A stretch of DNA of 18,300 nucleotides. Origin: an uncultured Maritalea sp. (GTDB lineage: Bacteria > Pseudomonadota > Alphaproteobacteria > Rhizobiales > Devosiaceae). The notes below the pieces were generated by a model, which ran no database searches, was not told where the DNA came from, and saw only the letters and a program-made list of their open reading frames with translations. The translations under genes and the position numbers were made by a program. The stretch covers positions 1 to 18,300 of the forward strand of contig CAJXLH010000015.1 in assembly GCA_913055925.1 (NCBI GenBank), given 5' to 3'. Positions 7,838-15,513 of the stretch are shown here, in pieces. Position 1 is the first letter of the stretch. Each line of letters opens with the position of its first letter.

Positions 7838-8707
7838 TTATTCGGCAGCGGCCTTTGCCATTAGTAGAGCGCCGTGTTGGGCATCCGCTTGCGCGGCCAT
7901 CACATAGTCACCATAGCGTTCTTTTAGAATTGGCAACAATCGCTCACCAAAACCACCAACAATGGCGAGTTTTTTCGCGCCTCGTGCTTTAAACCACTCT
8001 ACAAATTCGTCGAGTTGTTCAAATTCAAAGTCCATAAGCTCTTTGGCGATTGGATCGCCTTGCTCATAAAACTCCATAAATGTCGGCACAATAGAGGCAA
8101 AGTCTTTTGGCCAGGCTTTAAACGACCACGCCATCATCGCATCGGTTGTGCCGCCGAGCTTTTCGACAATTGCTTCAGTGAGGGGCGAACCCTTTTTCAA
8201 GCCATCGAGCGCTTCAATTGAACGGCGTGCAAGTGCACGGCCCAGAATAGCGCCGGAAGCGGTGTCCGAAATATGGTAACCCCAACCACCAACTGGGTGG
8301 AATTCGCCAGCCACTTTTGCCAACCCAGCAGATCCGGTGCCCGCAATAAGCACCGCGCCATCTTCACCCAGATGCGCACCTTCACGTGCGGTTTCCACAT
8401 CGTTGTGCACAAGCGTTTTTGCAAACGGATAGTCGCGTGCAGCGAAATCGCGCTTAGACGATTCTAAATGCGCACCAGCCAAGCCAAGACATGCAATTGT
8501 GCGTGCCATCTCCGCTTCGCCCAAACCGGCCATTTCAAAGACTTTTTGGCTCACATCAATTATCGAGCCATATGCCTGAGAGCCATCACCGATCGTGGTG
8601 TTGGCTGGACCACCTTTTGTGGCCGCAATGGTTTCGAGATTTTCGTCAGCCAAGCGCGCGCGACAATTGGTGCCGCCGCCATCAATGCCAAGATAGTAGT
8701 TTTGCAC
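7838..8707 (-). CDS. gspK: BadF/BadG-type amino-sugar kinase, glucosamine kinase (GspK)-like
   Basis: This 289-residue protein belongs to the BadF/BadG/BcrA/BcrD ATPase (ASKHA) superfamily. Phosphate-1 motif LGIDGGGTNCRARL lies at 6-19, a catalytic-region HNDVETAREGAHLG at about 100, phosphate-2 VLIAGTGSAGL, then GGWGYHISDTASGAILGR, and a C-terminal adenosine motif VGGFGERLLP. The pattern, including GGPANT and AMMAWSFKAWPKD, resembles my recollection of the Vibrio glucosamine kinase GspK, which makes glucosamine-6-phosphate; N-acetylglucosamine or another hexose is a possible alternative. The start is GTG with a strong AGGAGAAG upstream. It is first in the operon, 22 bases before zwf, which ties amino-sugar phosphorylation to Entner-Doudoroff catabolism. 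No deaminase or deacetylase (nagA, nagB) is in the window. Confidence 0.82.
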   Translation of the reverse strand: MQNYYLGIDGGGTNCRARLADENLETIAATKGGPANTTIGDGSQAYGSIIDVSQKVFEMAGLGEAEMARTIACLGLAGAHLESSKRDFAARDYPFAKTLVHNDVETAREGAHLGEDGAVLIAGTGSAGLAKVAGEFHPVGGWGYHISDTASGAILGRALARRSIEALDGLKKGSPLTEAIVEKLGGTTDAMMAWSFKAWPKDFASIVPTFMEFYEQGDPIAKELMDFEFEQLDEFVEWFKARGAKKLAIVGGFGERLLPILKERYGDYVMAAQADAQHGALLMAKAAAE

Positions 8708-8884
8708 CGGGCGCTTCTCCTAGGTCGTATTCTTGCGCGGGTGGGATCATACGGCGCGATACATAAAGCGAAAACGTCTTAGACGAAAGTATTATTCGCA
8801 TGAATTGTAACAAAAAGTCGCGCTTCACCCCATTTTTTGCTTTATGGAAGTACACCAAATTCAATTCCGGTTCGATTTTCAACT
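8708..8884. other. Divergent intergenic region between the sugar operon and the DUF1636-cobP unit
   Basis: These 177 bases are the largest non-coding stretch in the window and must hold promoters for both divergent units. I see no B12 riboswitch: there is no GCCACTG-type B12 box and the space is short. AT-rich stretches at about 8786-8818 and 8831-8866 could hold -10 regions. For the minus strand, TAATAC at about 8790-8795 is a weak -10 candidate without a convincing -35. An 11-base palindrome lies at 8775-8785. Confidence 0.6.
8775..8785. promoter_or_regulatory. Palindrome CGTCT-T-AGACG, possible operator
   Basis: A perfect inverted repeat of 5 bases with a one-base centre sits 68-78 bases upstream of the gspK GTG, where an operator for the sugar operon would be expected. 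Similar TTTCG/TTTTCG runs flank it on the minus strand. It is short, so it could be chance; no regulator is encoded nearby. Confidence 0.3.
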
Positions 8885-9274
8885 ATGTCGCAAACCCTTA
8901 TCGTGTGCACCACCTGTAAGTTTTCGAAAGAAACGGCCTTTTCGCCTGAGGGCAAAACTGGCGGCGAGCTATTGCGGGAAAAAATCGAAGAAATTCAAAC
9001 CTCACGCAAGACCGGTCGCAAAGTGGTCGGGCATGAATGCTTATGGGCGTGCAAACACTCCTGTACTATCATGCTGCAAGATGAAAACAAAACCGGCTAC
9101 CTTGCTGGCTATTTCGAACCAACCGATGACGCAGCTGAAGCAATTGTAGATTGGTGCGACGCGCATGAGAATTCTGACGACGGCGCGGTGCCCTTTGCTG
9201 AATGGCCCCAAGGCATGAGAGGGCATTTCATCGCCCGCATTCCAAAGTTTGAAAATGGGGTGCAAGATGAATAA
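8885..9274 (+). CDS. DUF1636 family predicted metal-binding protein
   Basis: This 129-residue protein starts MSQTLIVCTTCKFSK. It has five cysteines in a ferredoxin-like layout: C8-x2-C11, then C52-x3-C56-x3-C60 in ECLWACKHSC; a sixth at 91 is less likely to take part. DUF1636 proteins (predicted metal-binding) are, from memory, often encoded next to cobalamin genes in alphaproteobacteria; cobalt handling or electron transfer has been suggested but is not established. An in-frame ATG at 8837 would add 16 residues that do not look like the family, so I use 8885; no strong Shine-Dalgarno precedes either. The stop overlaps the cobP start by 8 bases (ATGAATAA), which suggests coupling of the two. 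Confidence 0.85.
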   Translation: MSQTLIVCTTCKFSKETAFSPEGKTGGELLREKIEEIQTSRKTGRKVVGHECLWACKHSCTIMLQDENKTGYLAGYFEPTDDAAEAIVDWCDAHENSDDGAVPFAEWPQGMRGHFIARIPKFENGVQDE

Positions 9275-9782
9275 GCATCATTTGATTTTGGGCGGCGCGA
9301 AATCGGGCAAGACCGCTTTTGCGGAACGATTGGCATTGAGCGGAAATGATAAGCCGCTCTACATTGCAACAGGTCGCGCGTGGGACGACGAAATGCGCAA
9401 ACGCATCGACGCGCATCAAAAAATTCGTGCCGATAAATTTGTGACCATCGAAGAGCCATTGGCCCTTGTTGATGCGCTCGAAACAAGCGCGAACGTTTCG
9501 CAAAATGTGCTCGTTGATTGCCTTACGCTTTGGATCACCAATTTGATGATGGAAGAGCGCTCGATTGAGAACGAAGTCGACAAACTATCTCAATGGCTTA
9601 GCAGCAACACCCAACAGCGCGTGATCCTTGTTTCAAACGAGGTTGGACAGGGCATTGTGCCCGAGAACAAAATGGCACGTTCTTTTGTTGATCACGCCGG
9701 CATCAGCCATCAGAAATTAGCAGCCGTTTGCCACCGCGTCAGTTTCATTACCGCTGGGCTTGAACAACGCCTAAAAGGCTAG
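9267..9782 (+). CDS. cobP: Adenosylcobinamide kinase / adenosylcobinamide-phosphate guanylyltransferase
   Basis: CobP (CobU in enterics) phosphorylates adenosylcobinamide and transfers GMP, giving the activated intermediate for the lower ligand. The protein has 171 residues, the normal size. The P-loop LILGGAKSGKT is at 6-16, and the histidine expected to carry GMP is H50 in RIDAHQKIR. VDCLTLWITNL and the family motif NEVGQGIVPENKMARSF follow. Other ATGs at 9249 and 9255 are in frame, but 9267 is preceded by GGGG at good distance and gives the family-like N-terminus. It overlaps the DUF1636 gene by 8 bases. It converges on cobD with a 4-base overlap of stop codons (CTAG). Confidence 0.96.
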   Translation: MNKHHLILGGAKSGKTAFAERLALSGNDKPLYIATGRAWDDEMRKRIDAHQKIRADKFVTIEEPLALVDALETSANVSQNVLVDCLTLWITNLMMEERSIENEVDKLSQWLSSNTQQRVILVSNEVGQGIVPENKMARSFVDHAGISHQKLAAVCHRVSFITAGLEQRLKG

Positions 9783-10741
9783 CCGAAAAACAGCGCCAGC
9801 ACGAAAAGCACGCCCAACATGCCCCAAAGGCTGAAGCTATAAAGCTTTAGCGCCCGATCGATATCGTCAGCATCGACTGTCGTTTTGCCTTCGCCCATCG
9901 TTGGCAGATCAACGGTTTCGCCTTCATAGTCACGCGCACCGCCAAGTTGCACGCCAATCGCCCCCGCCAGCGCGGCCTCCGGCCAACCGGCATTTGGAGA
10001 TTTGTGATTTTTTGCATCTCGCGAAGCGCTGCGCCACGCTGCCTTGTGGTCAAAATCCGGCATTAGCTGAGCGGAAATCGCGAATAGCCCAGCGGTTATT
10101 CTCGCCGGGATGAAGTTGGCGATGTCATCCAGTTTTGCACTCGCAAACCCAAAGTCCGAAAAGCGTTCATTTTTATGTCCAACCATGGAGTCTGCGGTGT
10201 TGATCGCCTTATAGATCGCGACGCCAGGCAGGCCGAATAACAACAGAAAAAACACCGGCGCAATAATGCCGTCAGATGTGTTTTCCGCAAGGCTTTCAAT
10301 GGCCGCGCGAGATACGCCATCTTCGTCTAATTGCTCGGGATCGCGGCCAACAATATGCGAAACCGCGCGACGCCCTTCGGCCAAGGAGTGGCGCAAGGAA
10401 TCAGCGACATTTTTGACGGCAGAGCCTAATTCTTTTTGTGCAATGAGCGTGCTGGCGAGGAAAATCTCAATGGCCCAACCGAACGGCACATCGCGCAAAA
10501 CGGCTACCAGCAAAAGCGAAACGAATGCGGTGGCTGCCAGGAGGATGGCCAGCATGACAAAGCCATTTCGTCGACGGCGCGCAGCAGATAGATTTGGATT
10601 GTTCGCACGGCGTTCGAGTACATCGATCAGTTTGCCCATCCACATGACAGGATGCCCAATAGCGCCCACCAAAGACCGAGGATATCCGATAAACCGCTCA
10701 AGTAGCGTGGCTGCAAAAGCAAGGACTGCGCTCACATTCAT
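9779..10741 (-). CDS. cobD: Adenosylcobinamide-phosphate synthase, CobD/CbiB family membrane protein
   Basis: CobD (CbiB) joins the aminopropanol arm to adenosylcobyric acid at the inner membrane. The 320-residue protein has several hydrophobic segments, including one near 47-67, one near 160-180 and one at the C-terminus. Family motifs are GHPVMWMGKLI (about 28-38), ESLAENTSDGIIAPVFF, YKAINTADSMVGHKNERF, DDIANFIPARI and SPNAGWPEAALAGAIGVQLGG. The ATG overlaps the cobQ stop as ATGA. GGGG lies only one base before the ATG, so a GTG two codons later (10735) may be the true start. It is the last gene of the cobA-cobB-cobQ-cobD unit, and its stop overlaps the cobP stop. Confidence 0.95.
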   Translation of the reverse strand: MNVSAVLAFAATLLERFIGYPRSLVGAIGHPVMWMGKLIDVLERRANNPNLSAARRRRNGFVMLAILLAATAFVSLLLVAVLRDVPFGWAIEIFLASTLIAQKELGSAVKNVADSLRHSLAEGRRAVSHIVGRDPEQLDEDGVSRAAIESLAENTSDGIIAPVFFLLLFGLPGVAIYKAINTADSMVGHKNERFSDFGFASAKLDDIANFIPARITAGLFAISAQLMPDFDHKAAWRSASRDAKNHKSPNAGWPEAALAGAIGVQLGGARDYEGETVDLPTMGEGKTTVDADDIDRALKLYSFSLWGMLGVLFVLALFFG

Positions 10742-12210
10742 TCCCCTTTGATGGGTTTCATTCGTGCCGCAATTGCATCTAGGTCACAATGGTTTTCCAT
10801 ATGCGCGGCGAAGTCATCCAGTATCTGGTCAATTCGGCGCTCATATTCAAGATTTTGGGCTGTTTTAGCGCCGAGATTTTTCAAGAATTGGCGCCGGAAT
10901 TCATCTGAAGCGAATAGCCCATGCAGATAGGTGCCAATAACGCGACCGTTGGAAGAAACCGCGCCCTCCGGATCACCTTCCACGTTCGCGAAGGGTTGCG
11001 CTCGATCCTCGCCAGCTGTTTCGCCCATATGCATGTGATAGCCAGAAAGTGGCGCTCCTTTCGCAACGTCCGTTGCCTTCTCGAGGCGCAACTGTTTTTG
11101 CTCACTTAGGACGGTTTGGACGTTTAGCAATCCAAGGCCTTGAACTGTTTGCGCAGCACCTTCAATGCCTTTTGGGTCTGCAATTTCGCGACCCAACATT
11201 TGATAGCCGCCACAAATCCCTAGCACCGTCGCACCTTGGCGATGCAATGCCTTTATGTCGATGTCCCAACCTTGCTCTACAAGGAACTGGTAATCTGAAA
11301 TGGTTGATTTTGATCCCGGCAGAATCACCAAATCGGCGTCCATCGGCAGCGGCTCCCCTGCTTCGACAATGTGCAGGCTTACGCCCTCTTCTTGTCGCAG
11401 TGGGTCGAGATCATCAAAGTTTGCAATGCGCGGCAAGCGCGGCACGACAATTTTCAATCCTTGGGCGCGCACTTCTTGCTTTTGATCAAGCGCCAAAACA
11501 TCTTCTGGTGGCAGTAGTTTCGCCTCTGGAAACTCGGGCAACGGCCCCCAACAGGGCTGTCCGGTTTTTGTCTCAATAAAAGATTTGCCTTCACTAAAAA
11601 GGCTCGGGTCACCGTGAAATCTATTGATGAGGGAACCGGCAACTAATGCGCGATCCTCAGGTTGAATAACTTCAAGCGTGCCGATGATCGAGGCGATTAC
11701 ACCGCCCCGATGAATGTCGCCGACAAGCATCACCGGGAGATTGAGTGCGCGGGCAAAGCCAAAATTTGCAATGTCTGCAGTACGCAAATTGATCTCAGAT
11801 GCACTGCCTGCGCCTTCGACGAAAACCATATCTGCATCCGCACCGAGCTCGCGAAAAGCGGCAACAGCTTGCGGCAAATACTCAGACCGACGTTTGAAAT
11901 ATTCACGTGCAGTCATTGATGCGACGCGCTTCCCGCGCACTACAACTTGCGCTCCAGTTTCTTGCTCGGGTTTAAGAAGAACTGGGTTCATGGCGGTGGT
12001 TGGGGCCGTATTGCAAGCGCGCGCTTGCAGTGCTTGAGCGCGCCCGATTTCACCACCGTCTGCGGTGACCGCAGCATTGTTGGACATGTTTTGCGGCTTG
12101 AACGGCCGCACCTTGAGGCCACGATTGGTGAAGGCACGGCAAAGTCCTGCGGTGACGAGACTTTTCCCGACGTCAGACCCGGTACCCATTATCATGATCG
12201 ATTTGGCCAT
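10738..12210 (-). CDS. cobQ: Cobyric acid synthase
   Basis: CobQ amidates four peripheral carboxylates (b, d, e, g) of adenosylcobyrinic acid a,c-diamide, using glutamine and ATP. At 490 residues it has the usual length. The N-terminal dethiobiotin synthetase-like ATPase starts IMIMGTGSDVGKSLVTAGLC (5-24) and contains FKPQNMSNNAAVT. The C-terminal class I glutamine amidotransferase domain has the nucleophile in VLGICGGYQMLGREI (cysteine near residue 335) and the histidine in GTYLHGLFASDEFRR. The start codon directly follows the cobB stop (TAAATG, zero spacing), and the stop overlaps the cobD start by 4 bases, so the genes are translationally linked. Confidence 0.97.
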   Translation of the reverse strand: MAKSIMIMGTGSDVGKSLVTAGLCRAFTNRGLKVRPFKPQNMSNNAAVTADGGEIGRAQALQARACNTAPTTAMNPVLLKPEQETGAQVVVRGKRVASMTAREYFKRRSEYLPQAVAAFRELGADADMVFVEGAGSASEINLRTADIANFGFARALNLPVMLVGDIHRGGVIASIIGTLEVIQPEDRALVAGSLINRFHGDPSLFSEGKSFIETKTGQPCWGPLPEFPEAKLLPPEDVLALDQKQEVRAQGLKIVVPRLPRIANFDDLDPLRQEEGVSLHIVEAGEPLPMDADLVILPGSKSTISDYQFLVEQGWDIDIKALHRQGATVLGICGGYQMLGREIADPKGIEGAAQTVQGLGLLNVQTVLSEQKQLRLEKATDVAKGAPLSGYHMHMGETAGEDRAQPFANVEGDPEGAVSSNGRVIGTYLHGLFASDEFRRQFLKNLGAKTAQNLEYERRIDQILDDFAAHMENHCDLDAIAARMKPIKGE

Positions 12211-13506
12211 TTAGTCGTCCGCCCGCTGATCGATGATGTGGGCATACGATCCCATCACATTTCCAATTACGCAGCCCATGGGTGGAAGCTCGGTCCCTTG
12301 AGCGTCTTTCGCTGCAAACAGTGTTTCCCCAATCGTTCCATGTTGGGTCGAGTAATGAAATTCGTGACCGCAAAGTTTTTGTGGGAACGGCAATGGGCTA
12401 TTGTGCGTGAGCTGGCGGTAGCCCAACTGACGGCGCGGTTTGTCGATTGATGTAGAGTGCGGCAATAGGCCGAGCATCGAGTTTGTTTCGCCAGATTTGT
12501 CGGTGATGGATTGCCCCAAAACCATATAGCCGCCACACTCGCCATAAATGAGTTTTCCGGCGTCTGCGGCATCTTTCATGCCTGATCTAAAAACACTCGC
12601 ATTTGCCAAAACTTTGCCGTGCAGTTCTGGATACCCGCCGGGCAGGAAAATCGCACCTGCTTCTGGCGACGGTGCTTCATCAGCCAAGGGCGAAAAGAAT
12701 GACAATTGCGCCCCAGCGCCGCGCCAATCCGCGAGCAAATGCGGGTAGATAAAGGCAAAAGCTTGGTCCTTTGCGATTGCAATTTTTTGCCCCAATGGCG
12801 GCAAGCATTTTGATTGCGCGTTTTTGTCGATTGGCGAGGCGAGGTCACTAAGTTGATCCAAATTCAGCCGGGTTTCCACACGCTCAATTGCAGCGGCAGC
12901 AACTTTTTGAGCGGCGTCAAAATCCTCCGGTAAAGTCAGACCGAGGTGCCTTGAGGGGATCGCCAAATCATTATCGCGACCCAGCGCACCGAGATAGCCA
13001 ATATCTAAGCCTTCAAGCGCTGCTTTTAGCATCGCTTCGTGCCGTTCGCTTGCTACTCGATTGAGGATGACGCCGACCACATTGATATCGGATCGCAACG
13101 TAGAGAACCCGTGCACCATGGCGGCGATCGATTGGGCCATTGAGCCCACATCCACTACTAAAACAACCGGCAGGTCGAGCGCCGCGGCGAGATCGGCAGT
13201 TGAGCCGTTCCCCGAAACTGCACCGTCAAACAAGCCCATCACGCCTTCTATGATCAATAGATCATTTTGGCCCGCCGCTGTCGCTGCACGAGCGCGCAAT
13301 TGATTTGGTGACATGGCCCAGGGGTCGAGATTTGTCGCGGATATATTTGTTGCCAGCGCATGAAATGAGGCGTCGATATAGTCAGGCCCTGTTTTCGCCG
13401 ACGCGACACTGATGCCACGTTTTTTCAACGCACCAAGCAAACCCATTGTAATCAGGGTCTTGCCAGAACCAGAACTCGGCGCAGCAATGATCAACCCGTT
13501 AGCCAA
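12211..13506 (-). CDS. cobB: Cobyrinate (or hydrogenobyrinate) a,c-diamide synthase, TTG start
   Basis: CobB amidates the a and c side chains of (hydrogeno)byrinic acid with glutamine and ATP. In the aerobic pathway the substrate is hydrogenobyrinic acid before cobalt insertion; cobNST is outside the window, so this choice is inferred from context. The protein has 431 residues. The ATP-binding segment IIAAPSSGSGKTLITMGLLG spans 6-25 and the amidotransferase cysteine lies in YGECGGYMVLGQSI (about residue 330), with CGHEFHYS nearer the end. The start is a TTG at 13506 preceded by GGAG at seven bases; this gives the family N-terminus and overlaps the cobA stop by 8 bases. cobQ follows with no gap. 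Confidence 0.96.
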   Translation of the reverse strand: MANGLIIAAPSSGSGKTLITMGLLGALKKRGISVASAKTGPDYIDASFHALATNISATNLDPWAMSPNQLRARAATAAGQNDLLIIEGVMGLFDGAVSGNGSTADLAAALDLPVVLVVDVGSMAQSIAAMVHGFSTLRSDINVVGVILNRVASERHEAMLKAALEGLDIGYLGALGRDNDLAIPSRHLGLTLPEDFDAAQKVAAAAIERVETRLNLDQLSDLASPIDKNAQSKCLPPLGQKIAIAKDQAFAFIYPHLLADWRGAGAQLSFFSPLADEAPSPEAGAIFLPGGYPELHGKVLANASVFRSGMKDAADAGKLIYGECGGYMVLGQSITDKSGETNSMLGLLPHSTSIDKPRRQLGYRQLTHNSPLPFPQKLCGHEFHYSTQHGTIGETLFAAKDAQGTELPPMGCVIGNVMGSYAHIIDQRADD

Positions 13507-14356
13507 TGCGGTTCTCCGATGGACTATACCAGTTCAAAATCTCGCGGTAGTTCACCACTTTGCCGACGACGACAATTGCCGGCGTCGGCACATCTTCGCG
13601 GGCCACGAACGCGGCGGCTTCCCCCAACGTAGTGATCGCCACGGACTGTTCGGGCAGCGTTGTGTTCGACAGAATGGCAAGTGGATCGTTTGCACCTCGT
13701 CCGGCAGACATAAGCTTGTCTGAAATCGAGCCCAAATGTTTAACCGCCATATACATGACAATCACCGGCGCGGCAGTGGCGATGGCTTGCCAGTCAACGG
13801 CGTGCGGCACCTCGCCTGTTTCATCATGACCGGTTAGAAAAATGATCGCTTGGTTGGTGTCACGGTGCGTGACCGGGATACCCGCATAGGCCAAGCCGCC
13901 AATGCCCGACGTGATGCCGGGCACGATGCGAAACTTCACGCCAGCCTTGGCGAGCGTTTCACTTTCTTCTCCCCCACGACCAAACACAAACGGGTCTCCG
14001 CCTTTTAAGCGCAGCACTTTTTTGCCTTCGCGCGCCCAATCGATCAGGCTGATGGAAATGTCTTTTTGTTTCGGCGACGGCTTGCCACCGCGCTTGCCAG
14101 CATAAATGCACTGGGCGTTTGGGTTGGCATATTTCAAGAGTTCTTTGCCAACCAATGCGTCATAAATGATCACGTCGGCTTCGCCCAACGCGTAATAGCC
14201 CATTATCGAAATGAGTCCCGCCGCTCCGGGGCCCGCACCGACGAGCCATACCGTTCCAGCTTCAAAATCTGGAAAATCAGCCCCATCAAGTCGTGCAAAA
14301 TGACCGACTTTTTTCTCTGGGTTCACCAAGCCTTTTATGCGTTGCCAAAGCTTCAC
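13499..14356 (-). CDS. cobA: Uroporphyrinogen-III C-methyltransferase (SUMT)
   Basis: CobA transfers two methyl groups from S-adenosylmethionine to uroporphyrinogen III, making precorrin-2, the entry point to cobalamin and sirohaem. The tetrapyrrole methylase motifs are complete: VWLVGAGPGAAGLIS at 36-50, DALVG, YAGKRGGKPSPKQKDIS, VLRLKGGDPFVFGRGGEE, and PGITSGIGGLAYAGIPVTHR. I chose the GTG at 14356, which has GGAAG eight bases upstream, giving 285 residues. The frame is open further, to 14485, but that part overlaps cbiD and looks non-coding. About 35 residues (KLWQRIKGLVNPEKK and on) precede the catalytic fold, slightly more than in many CobA proteins. There is no CysG-type dehydrogenase domain. 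The gene leads the cobA-cobB-cobQ-cobD unit and diverges from cbiD. Confidence 0.95.
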   Translation of the reverse strand: MKLWQRIKGLVNPEKKVGHFARLDGADFPDFEAGTVWLVGAGPGAAGLISIMGYYALGEADVIIYDALVGKELLKYANPNAQCIYAGKRGGKPSPKQKDISISLIDWAREGKKVLRLKGGDPFVFGRGGEESETLAKAGVKFRIVPGITSGIGGLAYAGIPVTHRDTNQAIIFLTGHDETGEVPHAVDWQAIATAAPVIVMYMAVKHLGSISDKLMSAGRGANDPLAILSNTTLPEQSVAITTLGEAAAFVAREDVPTPAIVVVGKVVNYREILNWYSPSENRIG

Positions 14357-14370
14357 GGGCAATTCTTCCT

Positions 14371-14407
14371 TTGCGCATCGAGCGCGGCTAGATATAGATG
14401 ATAAACA
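14371..14407 (+). promoter_or_regulatory. Candidate promoter for cbiD, possibly giving a leaderless transcript
   Basis: TTGCGC at 14371-14376 and TATAGA at 14393-14398 are 16 bases apart. The -10 box ends 8 bases before the ATG at 14407, so transcription could start at that codon. No Shine-Dalgarno precedes cbiD, which fits. The -35 overlaps the cobA leader on the other strand. This is inferred by eye. Confidence 0.35.
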
Positions 14408-15492
14408 TGAGCGCGGACAGCCAAAAACAACCTGATCAATTGCGACGTGGCTGGACCACTGGCGCCTGCGCCACGGCCGCAGCAAGTGCTGCGATTGAAG
14501 CGCTTATTACCGGAGAATTTCCCGATCCCATTTCCATTACTTTGCCGGGCGGTCAGCGCGCAAGTTTTGCGCTGGCGACCGAAGAGTTGGGCGAGACCTC
14601 GGCGCAATGTGGCATCATCAAAGACGCAGGTGACGACCCTGACGTTACCCATGGCGCGATGATTATCGCCCGGGTCGAGTTTGGGGGAGAAGGTATTCAG
14701 TTTTTTGCTGGCGAGGGTGTTGGCACCTTCACCAAACCCGGATTGCCTTTGCCGCCGGGCGAGCCTGCTATCAATCCTGTTCCGCGCAAGATGATCACTG
14801 AACATGTGACAAACGTTTGCGAACGCCACAGCGTGACGCCCAGCGTTAAGGTGACGATCAGTGTGCCTCAGGGCAAAGAAATCGCGCAAAAGACTTGGAA
14901 CCCACGACTTGGCATAGTCGGTGGAATTTCGATTTTGGGCACGACCGGCATTGTCGTGCCGTACTCGTGCGCCGCGTGGATTCATTCGATCCATCGCGGG
15001 ATCGATGTTGCCCGTGCTGAAGGGCTGATGCATGTGGTAGGGTCGACCGGTGATACGTCTGAAAAGGCTGCGATGACGCATCTCGATTTGCCGATTGAAG
15101 CTTACCTCGACATGGGGGATTTCGCCGGTGGTCTTTTGAAATATCTCAAGAAGAACCCCGTGCCACGACTGACCATCGCAGGTGGATTTGCTAAACTCGT
15201 GAAGCTGGCGCAAGGGCATTTGGATTTGCATTCAGGCCGCTCCCAAGTTGACTTCAATTGGCTGGCCAAGGAAGCAAAAACGCTGGGCGCGAAGGACTTG
15301 CTTTGCGTCGAGATATTGGACGCGAAAACCGCCAAACATGTCTTGGAACTTTGCCAAGAGGCGAACCTGGACATAGCGGCTCGCGTTGCGAGCCTCGCCA
15401 ACACGAAGGCGCAGTCTTTGCTTGATCCAAGCCAGACAAAAACGGACATTTTGGTCGTTGATCGAAAAGGCGCTATAATCGCGAAAAGCTGA
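14407..15492 (+). CDS. cbiD: Cobalt-precorrin-5B C1-methyltransferase (CbiD)
   Basis: CbiD methylates C1 of the contracted corrin ring in the anaerobic pathway. Many alphaproteobacteria appear to use it in place of CobF. The protein (361 residues from this ATG) has the family signature LRRGWTTGACATAAASAA near the N-terminus (12-29) and a central GEGVGTFTKPGLPLPPGEPAINPVPR, of which the GVGTFTKPGL part is very typical. GIVGGISILGTTGIVVPYS and the C-terminal GGFAKLVKLAQGHLDLHS also fit. An ATG at 14398 would add three residues; neither start has a Shine-Dalgarno, and 14407 lies where a leaderless transcript could begin. cobK follows after 21 bases on the same strand. Long frames on the opposite strand are shadows of this gene. 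Confidence 0.93.
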   Translation: MSADSQKQPDQLRRGWTTGACATAAASAAIEALITGEFPDPISITLPGGQRASFALATEELGETSAQCGIIKDAGDDPDVTHGAMIIARVEFGGEGIQFFAGEGVGTFTKPGLPLPPGEPAINPVPRKMITEHVTNVCERHSVTPSVKVTISVPQGKEIAQKTWNPRLGIVGGISILGTTGIVVPYSCAAWIHSIHRGIDVARAEGLMHVVGSTGDTSEKAAMTHLDLPIEAYLDMGDFAGGLLKYLKKNPVPRLTIAGGFAKLVKLAQGHLDLHSGRSQVDFNWLAKEAKTLGAKDLLCVEILDAKTAKHVLELCQEANLDIAARVASLANTKAQSLLDPSQTKTDILVVDRKGAIIAKS

Positions 15493-15513
15493 TCGCAATT
15501 GGGAGGTGAACTT

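Noticed and set aside
13700..13790. A GCCACTG-type sequence inside cobA on the minus strand as a B12 box
   Set aside because: Single short match within coding sequence, with none of the flanking stem structure expected of a cobalamin riboswitch. Similar matches occur in the zwf and pgl coding regions.
14357..14485. N-terminal extension of cobA (43 codons)
   Set aside because: It overlaps the cbiD start region, is not family-like, and the GTG at 14356 has its own Shine-Dalgarno.
14353..15231. A 292-codon frame on the minus strand opposite cbiD
   Set aside because: It is antisense to cbiD, which matches its family throughout. The frame reads as low-quality Arg/His/Ser-rich sequence and adjoins another shadow frame end to end.
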